Assembly: GCF_907177275.1 (NCBI RefSeq) | Contig: NZ_CAJSLV010000081.1 | Span: 186,001-250,000, forward strand | Source: Actinacidiphila cocklensis | GTDB taxonomy: Bacteria > Actinomycetota > Actinomycetes > Streptomycetales > Streptomycetaceae | DNA: 64,000 bases | Reading direction: 5' to 3' | In this document: piece by piece, positions 61,099-64,000 of the stretch | How positions within the stretch are numbered: position 1 is the first letter of the stretch | Layout: each line of letters begins with the position of its first letter | The notes under the pieces: model-generated | Told to the model about the DNA's origin: nothing | Database searches by the model: none | Seen by the model: only the letters and a program-made list of their open reading frames with translations | Position numbers and translations under genes: made by a program

Positions 61099-63912
61099 AT
61101 GACCACATCGGATCAGGCGCCAGAGATGAGGAAGCCCGTGCATCCCCCTGCCGCACCCCCGCCTCCACCGCAGATCGTGGGGAGGGACCGGGAAATGGCC
61201 GCTATGCGCCGGCTCCTGGAGGCCGCGGACGGCGAGGGCCAGAAGGTCCTGGTGCTCACCGGTGAGCCGGGCGCCGGAAAGAGCACCCTGGTCGACTGGG
61301 CGGCCACCGAGGCCGGGGGCCGGGACCTGCGGACGCTGCGGGTCCGCGGCAGTGAGGGCGAGTCCGGCCTGTGTCTGGCGGGGGCGCACCAGCTGCTGCG
61401 CCCGCTGCTGAGCGGCGTGGACGAACTGCCGGAGCGGCAGCGTGCCGCGCTACGGAGCGCATTCGGCCTGGGGAAGGCCTTCGACGCGGAGGCGGCCGAC
61501 CCGTTCCTGCTCCACCTCGGGGTGCTCACGCTGCTCTCCGACGCCGCTACCCGGCAGCCGCTGCTGCTCCTGGTGGACGACGCCCAGTGGCTGGACCTCG
61601 CGACCCTCGACCTCCTTGCCTTCGTCGCCCGCCGTCTTGACAGTGAGCGGGCGGCACTGCTGCTGGCGGCCCGCGAGGAGTCGGTCCCGTCGCGCTTCGA
61701 CCGCGACTTCCCGCACCTGTCCGCCGGAGCGCTGGGGCGGACGCCGGCGGTGCAGCTGCTCGACGCCCAGCCCGAACCGCCCCGGGGTCGTGCCCGCGTA
61801 CACATCCTGGAGCAGGCCGCAGGGAACCCGCTGGCCCTGATCGAACTGAGCCGTGCACACGCGCAGGGCAGAACCGCGCCCGCCGGTCCGGCCACCCTGC
61901 CGCTCACCAGCCGCCTGGAACGCCTCTTCGCCGCCGACCTGCCCGGGCTTCCCCCCGACACCCGGCAGGCGCTACTGCTGGTGGCCGCCTCGGGTACCAC
62001 CCGGCTGTCGGACGTCCTGCGGGCCGCGCCGGATCTCGACGGGGTACGGGTCCTGCTGCCGGCCGAACAGGCGGGTCTGGTCCGGGTCGCGGACGGCCAG
62101 GTCGCAGCGCGCCATCCACTCGTACTCTCCGCCGTCTACCAGGCGGCCACCTTCGCCGAGCGCCACGCCGCGCACCTCGCCCTGGCAAACGTGCTGGTCC
62201 AAGAGCCGGACCGCCGCGCCTGGCAGCTGTCCGCCGCCACGATGGAACCGAATCAGGAGGTCGCCGACGCGCTCGCCGAGAGCGCCGGGCGGTCCCGCGA
62301 CCGTGGCGGCCACGCCGCCGCGGCCACGGCCCTGGAACGCGCGGCAGAGCTCAGCCCCGACCCCGACCAGCACGCCGGGAGGCTGCTCGCGGCGGCACGG
62401 TCCGCCATGTACGCAGGCCACCCGCAGTGGGTCAGCGACCTCACAGGCCGGGTCGCCGACCTCACCGAGGACCCCCGGCTCCGGGCCGAGGCGTCGCTGT
62501 GGCGCGGCTGGGCGCTGGGGGTCACCCTCGCGCACGATGAGGCGATATCGGTCCTGCTCCCCGTCGCCGAGACCATGGCCGGCCCGGCACCGGCCCTGGC
62601 CCTCGGCGCTCTCAGTACGGCGGCCACCTCCGCCTACAACTCGGGAGACCCCTACTACCACGGCGAGTTCGACCGCATCGCCGGGCGAATCGACCAAGAG
62701 CAGGCCGCCATCGACGCGGCCTGGAGCCATGCCGCACTCCATCCGCACACCCAGCACGCCGACGCGCTCTCCCGACTGCGCCGCGCGCAGGGGGCCATGG
62801 CGAAGGACTCCCTCAGCGAACTCGCCCAACTGGGCGCCACCGCGTGGGTCCTGGACGAGACGGAACTGGCCGTACGCCTGCTCGGTCAGGCGATGGACCA
62901 CCTGCGCCGCACCGGAACCGCCGGCACCAATGCGACCGTGGCCCAGGCCGTGGCCTTCACCCAGTTCGAGACCGGCGCGTGGAGTGCCGCGCAGGCCACC
63001 GCCGAGGACGCCTTCTGGATGGCCGCGGAAGCGGGAGCCGACAATGTCACCGTCGGCGCGTTGCTGTTGCAGGCCACCCTGCGCGCCCTACGCGGAGACC
63101 ACGAGGACGCACGCGCGCTGGCGCAACAAGCCGTCCACGGCATCGACCTGCGCAAGTCCCGCAGCCTCAACGTGCGCTACCGGCACGCGCTCGGCCTGGC
63201 AGCCGCCGTCGCAGGCGACAACGACACCGCCTACGACCTGCTGCGCCAGACGTTCACTCACGACTTCCGCCCGCTTCCCGTGCACTACCACGCATCCCTG
63301 TACTACCTCGGCGACCTCGCCGCGGCCGGCGTCCGGGCCGGCCGGGCGGACGACGCCCGGGCCGTACTGGAATCAGCCCGGGAAGGGCTCGGCGCCGCAG
63401 TGTCCCCCCGCCTGCACGCCGTCGTCCAGCGGGCCGCCGCGCTGCTCAGTGGCTCGGACGACGCGGAGCGGCACTTCCTTGCCGCCGTGACCGATCCGGC
63501 CTGCGCACGCTGGCCGTTCGAACTCGCCCTCACCCGTCTCGACTACGGCGAGTGGCTGCGCCGCCGGCGCCGGGCCGCGGAAGCCCGCCCGTTGCTGGGC
63601 GGTGCCCTGGAGATCTTCCAGCGACTCGGTGCCCAGCCGTGGACCGCACGTGCCTCAGCCGAGCTCCGCGCCGCGGGCGCGCCCATGCCGGCGCCGGCCG
63701 CGAGCCCCACCGCCGACCTCACACCCCAGGAACAGCAGATCGCGGAACTGGCCGCGCAGGGCATGACCAACCGGGACATCGCCGCGCAGCTCTACCTCTC
63801 GCCTCGGACCGTCGGCTACCACCTGCACAAGATCTTCCCCAAACTCGGCATCAGGTCCAGGACCCAGCTGCGGGACGCCCTCTCCCCCGACGCCCGGCAA
63901 CCGCCGCGGTGA
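61099..63912 (+). CDS. LuxR family LAL regulator
   Basis: A 937-residue regulator. The N-terminus is Pro-rich (HPPAAPPPPPQIVGRDREMA). Walker A is TGEPGAGKSTLVDW (about residues 54-67) and Walker B QPLLLLVDDAQWLDLATLDL (about 160). The middle consists of TPR-like helices. The C-terminal HTH is LTPQEQQIAELAAQGMTNRD then IAAQLYLSPRTVGYHLHKIF. All ATPase residues are normal here, unlike the divergent neighbour. The target genes are unknown; the nearby hydrolases are candidates. The start could also be the second ATG at 61126. Beyond 63912 the last 88 bp of the window contain no gene. Confidence 0.92.
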   Translation: MTTSDQAPEMRKPVHPPAAPPPPPQIVGRDREMAAMRRLLEAADGEGQKVLVLTGEPGAGKSTLVDWAATEAGGRDLRTLRVRGSEGESGLCLAGAHQLLRPLLSGVDELPERQRAALRSAFGLGKAFDAEAADPFLLHLGVLTLLSDAATRQPLLLLVDDAQWLDLATLDLLAFVARRLDSERAALLLAAREESVPSRFDRDFPHLSAGALGRTPAVQLLDAQPEPPRGRARVHILEQAAGNPLALIELSRAHAQGRTAPAGPATLPLTSRLERLFAADLPGLPPDTRQALLLVAASGTTRLSDVLRAAPDLDGVRVLLPAEQAGLVRVADGQVAARHPLVLSAVYQAATFAERHAAHLALANVLVQEPDRRAWQLSAATMEPNQEVADALAESAGRSRDRGGHAAAATALERAAELSPDPDQHAGRLLAAARSAMYAGHPQWVSDLTGRVADLTEDPRLRAEASLWRGWALGVTLAHDEAISVLLPVAETMAGPAPALALGALSTAATSAYNSGDPYYHGEFDRIAGRIDQEQAAIDAAWSHAALHPHTQHADALSRLRRAQGAMAKDSLSELAQLGATAWVLDETELAVRLLGQAMDHLRRTGTAGTNATVAQAVAFTQFETGAWSAAQATAEDAFWMAAEAGADNVTVGALLLQATLRALRGDHEDARALAQQAVHGIDLRKSRSLNVRYRHALGLAAAVAGDNDTAYDLLRQTFTHDFRPLPVHYHASLYYLGDLAAAGVRAGRADDARAVLESAREGLGAAVSPRLHAVVQRAAALLSGSDDAERHFLAAVTDPACARWPFELALTRLDYGEWLRRRRRAAEARPLLGGALEIFQRLGAQPWTARASAELRAAGAPMPAPAASPTADLTPQEQQIAELAAQGMTNRDIAAQLYLSPRTVGYHLHKIFPKLGIRSRTQLRDALSPDARQPPR

Positions 63913-64000
63913 ACGCCGCACTGTGAGCGTGTCGGGCGTCCGGTTCGTCCGGGCGGAATAGCGGCGGGGGCCTCCCGGTTACACCGCCGCCGGGGAGAGG

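Noticed and set aside
1-64000. tRNA, rRNA or riboswitch genes
   Set aside because: No cloverleaf-like or conserved RNA segments were spotted by eye; a covariance-model scan would be needed to exclude small RNAs.

Overview
The window looks like a chromosomal-arm or other accessory region of a Streptomyces or close relative. It has very high GC, SARP and LAL regulators, a SsgA-like protein, rare TTA leucine codons in a pathway regulator, and a dense scatter of decayed insertion sequences. All calls come from reading the sequence by eye. No database search was run.

Left part (1-27.6 kb): small redox and detoxification modules separated by IS debris. They include SDR genes, an AraC regulator divergent from an aldo/keto reductase, a TetR/SDR pair sharing a 48-bp palindromic promoter, an MFS exporter between two diverged direct repeats, thioredoxin reductase plus aquaporin, a VOC protein, a MOSC-ferredoxin reductase fusion, an Asp-nucleophile alpha/beta hydrolase and an FMN-binding protein. 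The clearest mobile element is a 2743-bp ISAs1-type element (4052-6794). It has 41-bp terminal repeats and a perfect 10-bp target duplication, carries its own ArsR-like regulator and GNAT acetyltransferase, and splits an otherwise intact SDR gene. Relics include ISL3, IS701, several IS630 copies, an IS21 pair with a broken istB, a serine recombinase and a tiny type I-E CRISPR remnant without cas genes.

Central part (27.6-41.4 kb): a compact biosynthetic locus. Eight minus-strand genes lie close together, four of them joined by 4-bp overlaps. They encode aspartate 1-decarboxylase (beta-alanine), an asparagine-synthetase-type amidotransferase, a protein with fold-type II PLP-like motifs, an MFS exporter, a FemAB/GNAT-type aminoacyl transferase, an ATP-grasp ligase, a luciferase-like flavin monooxygenase and a LanB-type protein lacking the elimination domain (PEARL-like). 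A divergent SARP-NB-ARC-TPR activator with six TTA codons probably controls them. No NRPS, PKS or precursor peptide gene is visible. I infer a beta-alanine-containing product built by ATP- and possibly aminoacyl-tRNA-dependent amide chemistry. A broken tryptophan 2,3-dioxygenase relic at the downstream edge marks a recombination scar. This is the best candidate for an undescribed system.

Right part (41.4-64 kb): a regulator-rich region with two TetR genes, a hemerythrin-domain protein, a SsgA-like protein, three large LAL regulators, three AraC genes (one truncated) and four alpha/beta hydrolases. One hydrolase has the nucleophile Ser replaced by Cys. IS630 and oxidoreductase fragments lie between these genes.
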